From the NCBI RefSeq assembly GCF_009299795.1, contig NZ_VIGP01000001.1:124001-188000 (forward strand): a stretch of DNA of 64,000 nucleotides, written 5' to 3'. Below are positions 16,631 to 25,006 of this stretch, in pieces. This DNA is from Brachybacterium subflavum (GTDB lineage Bacteria > Actinomycetota > Actinomycetes > Actinomycetales > Dermabacteraceae). The position numbers were made by a program, and so were the translations under genes. The notes below the pieces were generated by a model. It saw only the letters and a program-made list of their open reading frames with translations, was not told where the DNA came from and made no database searches. Numbering within the stretch: the stretch's first letter is position 1; the number at the start of each line of letters is the position of its first letter.

Positions 16631-18913
16631 TCAGAGCGCGGCGGCGGTCTCGACGGCCTGGCGGATGGCGCGCTCGGCGTCGAGCTCGGCGGCGACGTCG
16701 GCCCCGCCGATGACGTGCACGCGCGGCGCGTCCTCGCCCTGCAGGGCGAGCAGCTCGTCGGCGAGGGTGCGCTCGGAGACCTGGCCCGCGCAGATCACGA
16801 CGGCGTCCACGGCGATCACGCGCTCGCGGGCCTCCGGCTCCTGCCCTTCGGGCTGGTTCTCAGGCCGTCCCTCGGGCCGTCCCTCGGTGACGTGCAGGCC
16901 GCCGGCGTCGATGCTGCGATAAGCGACGCCGCGGTGCTCGATGATCCCGGCGTGGCGCAGCTCGGCGCGGTGCACCCAGCCGGTCGTGCGACCCAGGCCC
17001 TTCCCGATCTTCGAGCTCTTGCGCTGCAGCAGGTGCACCTCGCGGGGGCGGGCCGGTGCGGCGAGGGGACGGGTCGCGACGGAGGCGGAAGCCTCCGTCC
17101 CGGGGCGGTCCGCGACGGCGAGGGTCGACGGGGCACGCCCCGCGGACGAAGAGGACGGCGTCGATGCGGCCCACGCGGCGAGGCCGCCGCGGAACGCGGC
17201 CGGGTCGGCCACTCCCCAGCGCTCGCGCCAGGCGGGCGGGTCCTCGGTGAGAGACGGCTCGGGCGCGGTGAGGAACTCGGCGACGTCCACGCCGATGCCT
17301 CCGGCGCCGATGATGGCGACCCGCTCACCGACCGCCGCGAGGGCCTCGTGGCGAGGCATCGACAGCAGCTGGGCGTAGCTCAGCACCTGGGGGCCCTCGG
17401 CCCCGGCCTCGTTCGTCGACGTTCCGTCCGCGCTGTCGCGCGCCGCCGGCCCTTCCGCCGTCGCGAATCCGGGGAGATCCAGCACGCGCGGACGGACCCC
17501 GGTCGCGATGATCACGTCGTCGAAGCCGCGCAGAGTCTCCGCGTCGGGCCGCGTCTCGAGCTTCACGTCCACGCCCTCGGCGGCCAGCCGCGACTGCCAG
17601 GAGCGCAGCGCCTCGGCGTACGCCTCCTTGCCGGGGATGCGGGAGGCGAACAGGAACTGGCCCCCGAGCTGCGAGGACGCCTCGAACAGGGTGACCACGT
17701 GGCCGCGCTCGGCGGCGGCGACGGCGGCCTCGAGCCCTGCCGGTCCGCCGCCGACGACCGCCACCTTCCGGCGCCGCGGCACCGGCACGGGCAGCAGCGT
17801 CAGCTCGGTCTCGCGGGCGGCCCGGGGATTCACCAGGCAGCTCGCCCGCTCACCGGAGAACACCTTGTCCAGGCACGCCTGGTTGCAGGAGATGCAGGAG
17901 ACGATCTGCTCCTCCCGGCCGCTTGCGAGCTTCGCGGGCAGCTGCGGGTCGGCGAGCAGCTGGCGCGCCATGGAGACGAGGTCCGCGGTGCCGTCGGCGA
18001 TCACGGACTCGGCGAGGTGAGGATCGTGCAGACGGTTCGAGGCGACCACGGGCACCTCGACGCTCTCCCGCAGGCGCCGGCTGACGTCGACGAACGCGCC
18101 GGAGGGGACGGACGTCGCGATGGTGGGGACGCGCGCCTCGTGCCAGCCGATCCCGGTGGACAGCACGTCGACGCCGATCTCCTGGAGCCGGCGGGCGAGC
18201 GCGAGCGTCTCCTCCCAGTCCTGGCCCTCGGGCACGAGGTCCAGCAGGGAGATGCGGTAGGTGAGCAGGGCGTTCGGGCCGATCGCCTCCCGGACGGCGG
18301 CGGCGACGGCGAGCGGCACCGCGCGGCGGTCCTCGGCGGTGCGGCCGTACCCGTCGCGCCGACGGTTGGTGCGCGGGGCGAGGAACTGGTTGAGCAGATA
18401 GCCCTCGGACCCCATGATCTCGATGCCGTCGTACCCGGCCTCGACGCCCGCCCGCGCGGCCCGCGCGAAGTCGGCTATCGTGCGCCGCACCCCGGCGCGG
18501 GTGAGCCCGCGCGCGCGGAACGGGGTGATCGGGGACTTCCCGGCCGACGGTGCCGCCGCGAGCGGGTGGAAGGAGTACCGGCCCGCGTGCAGGAGCTGCA
18601 GGACGATGCGTCCGCCCGTCTCGTGGACGTCCCGGGTGACCAGGCGGTGCGCGTCCATCCGGCGCGGCCGGATCTGCGCCCCGTGCGGGGTCAGGCGCCC
18701 GCTGAGGTTCGGCGAGAAGCCGCCGGTGACGATCAGGCCCACGCCGCCGCGGGCCCGCTCGGCGAGATGCGCGGCGAGCTTCGGGGCGTCGCTCTCCTCG
18801 TCCTCGAGGCCGACGTGCATCGACCCCATGACCAGCCGATTCGGCACGGTGAACGGGCCCAGATCCAGGGGCGAGAGCAGATGCGGGAAGGAGCTCGGGG
18901 CGAGCTCGGGCAT
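16631..18913 (-). CDS. NADH:flavin oxidoreductase / 2,4-dienoyl-CoA reductase-type, 760 aa
   Basis: Old-yellow-enzyme TIM barrel with FMN (N-terminal ~340 aa), a 4Fe-4S cluster, and a C-terminal FAD/NAD(P)-binding half. Seen: PNRLVMGSMHVG, the cluster CISCNQACLDK followed by a Cys in RASCLVN, the dinucleotide motif VVGGGPAGLEAA, and a second at IIGAGGIGVDVA. This matches FadH-type dienoyl-CoA reductases of unsaturated fatty-acid beta-oxidation, but related demethylases share the plan. It is about 90 aa longer than E. coli FadH because of low-complexity insertions near residues 481-508, 579-624 and 674-702. GGAGGT lies just before the ATG at 18913. Confidence 0.85.
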   Translation of the reverse strand: MPELAPSSFPHLLSPLDLGPFTVPNRLVMGSMHVGLEDEESDAPKLAAHLAERARGGVGLIVTGGFSPNLSGRLTPHGAQIRPRRMDAHRLVTRDVHETGGRIVLQLLHAGRYSFHPLAAAPSAGKSPITPFRARGLTRAGVRRTIADFARAARAGVEAGYDGIEIMGSEGYLLNQFLAPRTNRRRDGYGRTAEDRRAVPLAVAAAVREAIGPNALLTYRISLLDLVPEGQDWEETLALARRLQEIGVDVLSTGIGWHEARVPTIATSVPSGAFVDVSRRLRESVEVPVVASNRLHDPHLAESVIADGTADLVSMARQLLADPQLPAKLASGREEQIVSCISCNQACLDKVFSGERASCLVNPRAARETELTLLPVPVPRRRKVAVVGGGPAGLEAAVAAAERGHVVTLFEASSQLGGQFLFASRIPGKEAYAEALRSWQSRLAAEGVDVKLETRPDAETLRGFDDVIIATGVRPRVLDLPGFATAEGPAARDSADGTSTNEAGAEGPQVLSYAQLLSMPRHEALAAVGERVAIIGAGGIGVDVAEFLTAPEPSLTEDPPAWRERWGVADPAAFRGGLAAWAASTPSSSSAGRAPSTLAVADRPGTEASASVATRPLAAPARPREVHLLQRKSSKIGKGLGRTTGWVHRAELRHAGIIEHRGVAYRSIDAGGLHVTEGRPEGRPENQPEGQEPEARERVIAVDAVVICAGQVSERTLADELLALQGEDAPRVHVIGGADVAAELDAERAIRQAVETAAAL

Positions 18914-19263
18914 AGGGACCTCCGGTGGGCCGGTGCGGAGCGACGTCCGATACAGGCTACGGGGACGACGAGACACCAGGGCACAAGCCTCCTTCGAGCT
19001 GGGGTCGATCCCGTCGGACCTGGGCATCTCAGCGCTTACCTTCGGCGGAGCCCGCCGAAGCCCGCGGCCTCCCGCCGGGCGACGGGATACAGACCGTCCG
19101 GTAAAGCGGCCGTGGGTGGGGCGCGCGTCCGACAGCGGTTCCCGCAACGTCCCTGAACATCCGGGATTTCGCACCGTCGCGACCCCCGGCTCTCCACGGA
19201 CGAGTGCGAGCTCGAGCAGCCCGGCCTTTACAGGCGGTGGACCCCTCCCCGTAGCGTGGTCGT
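18914..19263. promoter_or_regulatory. Divergent promoter region with a 9-bp hairpin
   Basis: 350 bases without a gene, between the divergent flavin reductase and aldehyde dehydrogenase genes. A perfect hairpin CTTCGGCGG-AGC-CCGCCGAAG lies at 19040-19060. For the dehydrogenase, TTTACA (19227-19232) and TAGCGT (19252-19257) could be -35 and -10, with an unusually long 19-base spacer, placing the start near the ATG at 19264. Confidence 0.4.
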
Positions 19264-20640
19264 ATGGCTGGATACACGACCACCAACCCGACAACGGGAC
19301 AGACGATCAGGGAATATGACGGCCTGGACGAGGCAGGGGTGGAGAGGACCTTGTCGCAGTCGTCCGACGCATACCCGGAATGGCGGGATAAGGGGGCGTC
19401 AGAGCGCGCCGCAATCCTCGAGCGTGCCGCCGATGCCTACGACGAGCGGCAGGAGGAGCTCGGTCGGCTGATCGCCCAAGAGATGGGCAAGCCGCTCGCC
19501 CAGGGTATCGGCGAGGCGCAGCTCGCGGGTTCGATCTACCGTTGGTACGCGACGCACGGTCCCGAGATCCTCCGGAGCGAACAGCTCGACCCCCAGGGGG
19601 CACAGGAGTCGCTGGTCCAGACGGAGCCGATCGGCCCTCTCATCGGGGTGATGCCGTGGAACTTCCCCTACTACCAGGTCGCGCGCTTCGCGGCCCCGAA
19701 TCTGGTCGCGGGGAACACGATCATCCTCAAACATGCCGAGATCTGTGCGGCATCGTCGTCGGTGATGGCGGACATCCTTCACCAAGCGGGCGCCGCCGCC
19801 GGTGTCTATGCGAATGTCTTCGCCGGTCATGAGCAGATCGCTGGCATGATTGCCGACCCGCGGGTGCGTGGGGTCTCTCTCACGGGGAGCGAGCGCGCCG
19901 GCGCTTCGATCGCCGAGACAGCCGGGAAGAACCTCAAGAAGGTCGTGCTGGAGCTGGGGGGCTCCGACCCCCTCATCGTCCTCGAGGACGCGAACATCGA
20001 CGAGGTCGCCCGCACCGCCGCCACGGCTCGGCTCTCCAATGCCGGGCAGGCCTGCAACTCGCCCAAGCGAATGATCGTGGCCCATCACCAGGCGCAACAG
20101 TTCACCTCGAGGGTCATCGCGTCGTTCGAACAGGCTGTCGTGGGCGATCCGACCCATGAGGGCGTCGACGTGGGTCCGCTGTCCTCGGTCGGCGCGCGGG
20201 ATACCGTCGTCGAGCAGGTGTCGCGTGCCGTGGAGCAGGGCGCGCACCTGCATGTCGGGGGCGAGGCGATCGAGGGTGACGGCGCGTTCATGCGTCCAGC
20301 CGTCCTTTCGGGCGTGACGCCGGAGATGGACGCCTATTCCGAGGAGATCTTCGGCCCCGTCGCCGTGATCCACGAGTACGAATCCATCGACCAGGCAGTG
20401 CAGCTGGCGAACGACGTGCCGTTCGGCCTGAGCGGATCCGTGTGGGGTGCCGACCTCGAGCGCGCGAAGGAGGTCGCAGACGGACTGCAGGTCGGTATGG
20501 CCTACATCAACGAGCACGGTACGACCCTTGCGGGGCTCCCGTTCGGTGGGGTCAAGCGCTCCGGGTTCGGCCGGGAACTGGGGCGCTGGGGCATGGGGGA
20601 GTTCGTCAATACTCGCCTGCGGCGCACCTCCGCTGCCTGA
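19264..20640 (+). CDS. NAD(P)-dependent aldehyde dehydrogenase (succinate-semialdehyde-type), 458 aa
   Basis: Oxidises an aldehyde to an acid, most like succinate-semialdehyde dehydrogenases. Seen: MPWNFPYYQ, the Lys of IILKHAE, LTGSERAG, the glutamate motif LELGGSDP and the nucleophile Cys264 in NAGQACNSPKR. It belongs to the short GabD/Sad-like group. Codon usage differs from neighbours, with many A- or T-ending codons (GGA, ACA, GAA, TAT, GCA), suggesting later acquisition. The ATG has no ribosome site and a TAGCGT six bases upstream. Confidence 0.88.
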   Translation: MAGYTTTNPTTGQTIREYDGLDEAGVERTLSQSSDAYPEWRDKGASERAAILERAADAYDERQEELGRLIAQEMGKPLAQGIGEAQLAGSIYRWYATHGPEILRSEQLDPQGAQESLVQTEPIGPLIGVMPWNFPYYQVARFAAPNLVAGNTIILKHAEICAASSSVMADILHQAGAAAGVYANVFAGHEQIAGMIADPRVRGVSLTGSERAGASIAETAGKNLKKVVLELGGSDPLIVLEDANIDEVARTAATARLSNAGQACNSPKRMIVAHHQAQQFTSRVIASFEQAVVGDPTHEGVDVGPLSSVGARDTVVEQVSRAVEQGAHLHVGGEAIEGDGAFMRPAVLSGVTPEMDAYSEEIFGPVAVIHEYESIDQAVQLANDVPFGLSGSVWGADLERAKEVADGLQVGMAYINEHGTTLAGLPFGGVKRSGFGRELGRWGMGEFVNTRLRRTSAA

Positions 20641-20711
20641 TCTTCGGCTCCGAGCGCCCGCCGCAGGTATATCTGTGGACGCCCTGCTCACCGCATGGTC
20701 GACTGGCTCGC

Positions 20712-21761
20712 ATGGAGATCACCGTGCGCCCGCTGAACGTCGACGAGCCCGGCATCCTCGAGCAGCTGAACTCCCTCGACGAGGCCTGCGATCGCGACCT
20801 GTTCGGCGCCGTCGAGAAGCACACCGTCGCCCAGCGCCGCGCGATCCTCGCCGACACCCCGTACTGGAAAGTGCAGCGGTGGATCGCGGAGGTCGAGCCG
20901 ATGGACGGCGGTGCGAGCGTCGTCGGCCTGTGCACGGTCCACCTGGCGCTCGAGGAGAACCTCGACGCCGTGGATCTGGGCCTCGCCGTCCATCCCGCGT
21001 ATCGCGGGCATGGCGTCGCGACCGCCATGATCGAGCGGGCGCTGCTGCCCGCCGTCGCGGACTCCGGCCGCCACCAGGTGTCGTACTGGGGCGAGATCCC
21101 CGCGAAGGGCGACCCCGATGATCCCGCGCTGCCCACCCGGCGCATCGCCGCGCGCATGGGTCTGGAGCGGCGGACGATGGGCGTGTGCCGCACCCTCGCC
21201 CTGCCGGTGCCCGAGGACCTCCTCGACGAGCTGGCCGCCGAGGCCGCTGAGAAGACCGACGGCTATGTGATCCGCCTGTGGGAGGACGCCGTCCCCGAGG
21301 AGCACCTCGAGTCCTTCGGCGTCGTGCTGCGCCAGCTCGACCTCGACGATCCCGACGAGGACTTCGAGTACGAGGCGCCGCAGTACACGCCCGAGCGGAT
21401 CCGCATCTTCGAGAAGCGCCGCGCCGACGCCGGCACCCGCGTGCTGATCGCGGTCGCCCTCGCGCCGGACGGCTCGATCGCCGCGCACAGCGAGATCCAC
21501 GTCCAGGGTTCCGCGGGGACGACCGTCGGCTGGCAGGAGAACACCCTGGTCATGCCCGGTCATCGCGGGCACCGCCTGGGCCTGGCCCTGAAGGTCGCGA
21601 ACCATCGCCGCCTCCCCCAGGCGTTCCCGGAGCTGCAGCGCCTGGTCACCTGGAACTCGCATGTGAACCCCTGGATGATCAGCATCAACGAGAAGCTCGG
21701 CTTCGAGGTCGCCTTCCGCGAGATCGGCTTCCAGGGCGAGGCGCGCGCCGACGGGGCCTGA
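20712..21761 (+). CDS. GNAT-family acetyltransferase, two tandem domains, 349 aa
   Basis: Acetyl-CoA-dependent N-acetyltransferase. The N-terminal domain has the acetyl-CoA motif VHPAYRGHGVATAMIE; the C-terminal domain has VMPGHRGHRLGLALKV, followed by TWNSHVNPWMISINEKLGF. Double-GNAT proteins of this length occur widely in actinobacteria, often of unknown substrate. I chose the ATG at 20712 because the domain begins there; a longer frame upstream lies inside the aldehyde dehydrogenase gene. TCGACT seven bases upstream is a weak -10 candidate. Confidence 0.82.
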   Translation: MEITVRPLNVDEPGILEQLNSLDEACDRDLFGAVEKHTVAQRRAILADTPYWKVQRWIAEVEPMDGGASVVGLCTVHLALEENLDAVDLGLAVHPAYRGHGVATAMIERALLPAVADSGRHQVSYWGEIPAKGDPDDPALPTRRIAARMGLERRTMGVCRTLALPVPEDLLDELAAEAAEKTDGYVIRLWEDAVPEEHLESFGVVLRQLDLDDPDEDFEYEAPQYTPERIRIFEKRRADAGTRVLIAVALAPDGSIAAHSEIHVQGSAGTTVGWQENTLVMPGHRGHRLGLALKVANHRRLPQAFPELQRLVTWNSHVNPWMISINEKLGFEVAFREIGFQGEARADGA

Positions 21762-21824
21762 TGCACAGGTGAACGGGCGGCGAACACGCTCGTCGGCCAC
21801 AGGTCCCGCCCGTACGATCACTGC

Positions 21825-22514
21825 GTGTCCCCCGCATCGCAGGCCCGCTCCCGCCGCGCTCGCCGAGACCGGTGCTCGCCGCTGGTCCTCGGCGCGCTGG
21901 GTTCGGTCGGGATCGTGGCGGGTGTCCTCGCGGCAGGGGAGGTGCTCTCCGCTCGCGCGGCCCGTGCGGAGCGTGCGCAGCTCGAGCGCATCCGGCCCGG
22001 CGTGGGGCCGACGGGCGAGTCCGCGGGCCTCCGCGAGGTCATCGTGGTGCTCGGCTACGGCAATCCCGGCAGGCGCATCAACGCGGTGAACCGCTGGCGG
22101 GTCGACGTGGGCCTGCGCTCCCGGGACCCGCAGGCCACGAGCAGCCTGCTCGTGATGGCCGGCGGGGCCGTGCACGGCGAGGTCTCCGAGGCCGAGCACA
22201 TGGCCCGCTTCGCCCGGTCCGAGCGCGGCTACGCCGGGCTCCTCGTCCTCGAGGACGAGAGCGTCACGACCTGGGAGAACGTGCGCAACGTGCTCCCGCT
22301 GCTCGAGGACGCCGATCGCATCGTGCTCGCGAGCGACCCCCTGCACTCGGTGCGCGCCGAGGGTTTCCTGCGCACCCTGCGCCCCGATCTCGCCGCCCGC
22401 CTCGCGCCCGCCGAGGGCAATCGGCTCGGCGAGCAGATCCTGCGCAAGCCCGCCTTCGTCGTGATGGGACTCGAGGGTCTGCGTCGCGCACGCCGCGACG
22501 GCCTCATCGTCTGA
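21825..22514 (+). CDS. YdcF/SanA-like (DUF218) membrane-anchored protein, 229 aa
   Basis: One N-terminal transmembrane helix (LVLGALGSVGIVAGVLAAG) is followed by a DUF218 domain: IVVLGYGNPG, LLVMAGGAVHGEVSEAEHM, then ESVTTWENVRNVLPLL and IVLASDPLHSVRAE. Members such as SanA and ElyC affect envelope integrity; the biochemical activity is unsettled. Translation starts at GTG 21825, seven bases after TACGAT, with no ribosome site. Confidence 0.82.
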   Translation: MSPASQARSRRARRDRCSPLVLGALGSVGIVAGVLAAGEVLSARAARAERAQLERIRPGVGPTGESAGLREVIVVLGYGNPGRRINAVNRWRVDVGLRSRDPQATSSLLVMAGGAVHGEVSEAEHMARFARSERGYAGLLVLEDESVTTWENVRNVLPLLEDADRIVLASDPLHSVRAEGFLRTLRPDLAARLAPAEGNRLGEQILRKPAFVVMGLEGLRRARRDGLIV

Positions 22515-22545
22515 AGCCCTCGTAGCCTGGAGCGCGGTCCGGGGA

Positions 22546-23460
22546 TCACGCCAGCACCTGATCCGCGAGCAGGCGCTGGAGGGTCGTGCGTCCCAGCTCG
22601 GCCATCGCAGGCAGCGTGCTCCGGTAGTACCAGACCAGACCCAGCGCCTGCTCGAGCGCCCACGCGGCTCCGCGCTCCCACTGCAGATCCGATGCCCCCA
22701 GCTGCTCACGCAGCACGGCCCGCCGGTCGGCGTCGAGCAGATGCCAGGCGACCACGAGGTCCAGCGCGGGATCGGCGGGGCCGAACCCGCCCGTGTCCAG
22801 CACGCCGACCAGGCGCGGCTCGACAGCGGCGCCATCGACGAGGAGGTTCGCGGGGATCAGATCTCCGTGGCACAGGCCGTCGGGATCCTCGCGCGGGAGC
22901 GAGCGGGCGCGCTCCCACATGCGTCGCAGATCGTCGACGGGGAGCAGGCCCTCGCTGCGATGGAGGCAGTGGGTGACCCAGTCGTCGTGATCGGGCAGGT
23001 GGCCGCCCCGTCCGGTGCCGGAGAACCGGCGCTCGCCGGCGTCCCCCTCCCGCAGCGTCCCGATCAGCGAGGCGAGCTGATGCGCGACGGACGCGGAGCG
23101 CTCGATCCCGCGCGGCGTCGTCGGGACTCCCGGCACCCAGGTCTGCAGGGACCAGGGGAGCGGGAACCCTGGCCCCGGCGCGCCGACCCCCTGCGGGACG
23201 GGGGCGGCCACGGGGGTCGCGAGGGCGAACTCGGCCATGGCGCGCTGCTCGTCCTCGAGGTCGCGGCGCACCTGCGCCGGGTCGGCCCGCCGGCGAGGGA
23301 ACCGCGCCGCGAGGGAATCGCCGATCCGCACGATGCGGCTGGTCGTCCCCGCGGCGGGCAGGACCCGGACGGAACATCCGGCGAGGTCGGGCCGCATGCC
23401 GACGATGCGCGCGGCGGCCACGTCGGCCGACAGCGGGATCTCGTCCTCGTGCATGCTCAT
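22546..23460 (-). CDS. Aminoglycoside phosphotransferase-like (APH) kinase, 304 aa
   Basis: Small-molecule kinase of the APH/choline-kinase fold. The catalytic loop CHGDLIPANLLV (His198, Asp200, Asn205) and the metal motif VLDTGGFGPADPALDL are intact. The N-terminal lobe has IVRIGDSLAARFPRR, where the usual Lys that holds ATP is not obvious. Similar proteins are annotated as macrolide or aminoglycoside kinases, but many are housekeeping. The ATG at 23460 lies seven bases from TAGCCT on the minus strand, so it is probably leaderless. Confidence 0.82.
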   Translation of the reverse strand: MSMHEDEIPLSADVAAARIVGMRPDLAGCSVRVLPAAGTTSRIVRIGDSLAARFPRRRADPAQVRRDLEDEQRAMAEFALATPVAAPVPQGVGAPGPGFPLPWSLQTWVPGVPTTPRGIERSASVAHQLASLIGTLREGDAGERRFSGTGRGGHLPDHDDWVTHCLHRSEGLLPVDDLRRMWERARSLPREDPDGLCHGDLIPANLLVDGAAVEPRLVGVLDTGGFGPADPALDLVVAWHLLDADRRAVLREQLGASDLQWERGAAWALEQALGLVWYYRSTLPAMAELGRTTLQRLLADQVLA

Positions 23461-23467
23461 CCCGCGG

Positions 23468-23473
23468 AGGCTA
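23468..23473 (-). promoter_or_regulatory. -10 box of leaderless APH-like promoter
   Basis: TAGCCT on the minus strand, seven bases before the ATG at 23460; no ribosome-binding site is present between them. Confidence 0.5.
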
Positions 23474-23634
23474 CGGGCCTGCACGGGGCCGGTCCATCGG
23501 TTATCCGGCCGCCGTCCCCACCCGCCGTCCTGGACTCCCGCGCCCCGCCGCGAGAGGATCACGGGGAGAGCGGAGGCGGGGCGCGAGGACGCGCAGCCCG
23601 CACGCGCCGAGCACCGATCCGCGAGGAGGCTCCG

Positions 23635-24159
23635 ATGATCCGGGACGGCAAGTGGGTCGACGGCGCCATCGAGGAGGCCATGGCCCGCGGGGACTTCGAT
23701 GATCTCCCCGGCAGCGGCAAGCCCCTCGAGCTGCCCACCCACCACGACCCCGACTGGTGGATCAAGCAGCGCATCGCCGAGGGCGAGGTCGATCCGTCGG
23801 CCCTGCTGCCCACGGTCGTGCTGCTGCGCCGCGAGTACGCCGCGCGCGACGAGACCCTCGCCGAGCTCCCCGACGAGGACGCCGTCCGCGCCTACGCCGA
23901 GGAGTTCACGCACCGGGTGATGGACGACCGTCTCGAGCACCCCATGGCCCGCATGATCTCCCCGACCCTCGAGACCGACGAGGCCCTCGCGCGCTGGCGC
24001 GAGCTGCGCGCCGCCCGCGCGGAGCAGGAGCGCGCGGACCTCGAGGCCGCCCGTGCCCAGACAGCCGCAGCGCCTCCGCGGACCTCCTGGTGGCGCAGGC
24101 TCCTGGGCCGGGGGGATGCGGGTCACGAGGCCTCTTCGGGGACGCCCGCCGAGCGGTAG
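23635..24159 (+). CDS. DUF1992 (DnaJ-homologue subfamily C member 28-like) protein, 174 aa
   Basis: The first ~75 residues match the DUF1992 domain: IEEAMARGDFDDLPGSGKPL, then WWIKQRIAEGE and LPTVVLLRREY. No J-domain is present, as is usual in bacteria. The C-terminus is charged, ends in a Trp-Trp-Arg-Arg segment, and may be peripheral to the membrane. Function is unknown. GAGGAGG lies five bases before the ATG. It ends 19 bases before the next gene. Confidence 0.8.
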   Translation: MIRDGKWVDGAIEEAMARGDFDDLPGSGKPLELPTHHDPDWWIKQRIAEGEVDPSALLPTVVLLRREYAARDETLAELPDEDAVRAYAEEFTHRVMDDRLEHPMARMISPTLETDEALARWRELRAARAEQERADLEAARAQTAAAPPRTSWWRRLLGRGDAGHEASSGTPAER

Positions 24160-24166
24160 CCGCCCG

Positions 24167-24172
24167 TAGACT
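24167..24172 (+). promoter_or_regulatory. -10 box of leaderless HAD-phosphatase promoter
   Basis: TAGACT six bases before ATG 24179; no ribosome-binding site. It gives the phosphatase its own promoter despite the close upstream gene. Confidence 0.55.
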
Positions 24173-24178
24173 CACGGT

Positions 24179-24991
24179 ATGTCCCCGGTCCGTCTGGTCG
24201 CCTCCGATCTGGATGGCACTCTGCTCGACGATGCGGGCGCCCTCACCGAGCGCACCGCCCGCACCTGGCGGGCCCTGTGGGACCACGACATCGAGACCGT
24301 TCTGGTCACGGCGCGCCCGCCGCGCTGGGTCGATGCCCTGGCCGGGATCACCGGAGCCCACGGCGTGGTGCTCTGCCTGAACGGGGCGTTCGTCTACGAC
24401 GCGGCGAACCGCCGGGTGCGCAGTCATCATGCGATCGCACCGGACACGGTGCGCGAGATCTCCGCGCGGCTGCGGCAGATCCCCGGCATCCGCTTCAGCG
24501 CGGAGCTCGCGGGAGGCGCCCACCGCGAGCCCGACTACCTGGGCGGCACCCCCGCCGGCGTGCTGCGCACCGAGGCGGCGTCCGTCGGCCCCATCGAGGA
24601 GGTGCCCGGGCCCGTCGGCAAGCTCCTGGCCCGCAGCGACGAGCTGGGGGAGCGGGAGTTCCTGGCGCGCGTGCGCGTGCTGCTCGGCGACATGGCGCTG
24701 CTGTCGACCTCGTGCGAGGGAGGTCTCGCCGAGATCGGCCCGTCGGGCGTGACCAAGGCGCGGGCCCTGGAGGCGTGGAGCGCGGACCTCGGCATCGCGG
24801 CAGGCGAGGTGTGGGCCTTCGGCGACATGCCCAACGACATCCCGATGCTGGAGTGGGCGGGCACCGGCTGGGCCGTCGCGAATGCTCACCCGGACGTGCT
24901 CGCGGTCGCCGACCGTGTGTGCGCCGAGAACAGCGCCGACGGCGTCGCCGAGGCCCTCGAGAGTCTGCTGCCCGAGCCCGCGGGGGCGTGA
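24179..24991 (+). CDS. HAD-family (Cof-type) phosphatase, 270 aa
   Basis: Phosphohydrolase with motif I ASDLDGTLLDD at residues ~8-18, motif II LVTARPP, a conserved Lys in SGVTKARAL, and the acidic motif FGDMPNDIPML. The cap is of the C2 type between motifs II and III. It is distinct from the paralogue at 15696. Sugar phosphates and flavin or pyridoxal phosphates are usual substrates; none can be assigned here. Confidence 0.87.
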   Translation: MSPVRLVASDLDGTLLDDAGALTERTARTWRALWDHDIETVLVTARPPRWVDALAGITGAHGVVLCLNGAFVYDAANRRVRSHHAIAPDTVREISARLRQIPGIRFSAELAGGAHREPDYLGGTPAGVLRTEAASVGPIEEVPGPVGKLLARSDELGEREFLARVRVLLGDMALLSTSCEGGLAEIGPSGVTKARALEAWSADLGIAAGEVWAFGDMPNDIPMLEWAGTGWAVANAHPDVLAVADRVCAENSADGVAEALESLLPEPAGA

Positions 24992-25006
24992 CGCTCTCGA
25001 GCGCGC

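Noticed and set aside
19040-19060. Rho-independent terminator in the flavin reductase/aldehyde dehydrogenase region
   Set aside because: The hairpin lies between divergent genes, so neither transcript ends there; it is kept only as a possible regulatory structure.
16715-19156. An 813-codon plus-strand open frame
   Set aside because: It is the mirror of the flavin oxidoreductase gene, whose domains and cofactor motifs are clear; the antisense product has none.
22546-23460. Aminoglycoside-resistance gene
   Set aside because: The kinase fold is clear, but APH-like proteins in actinobacteria act on many substrates and nothing here shows antibiotic specificity.
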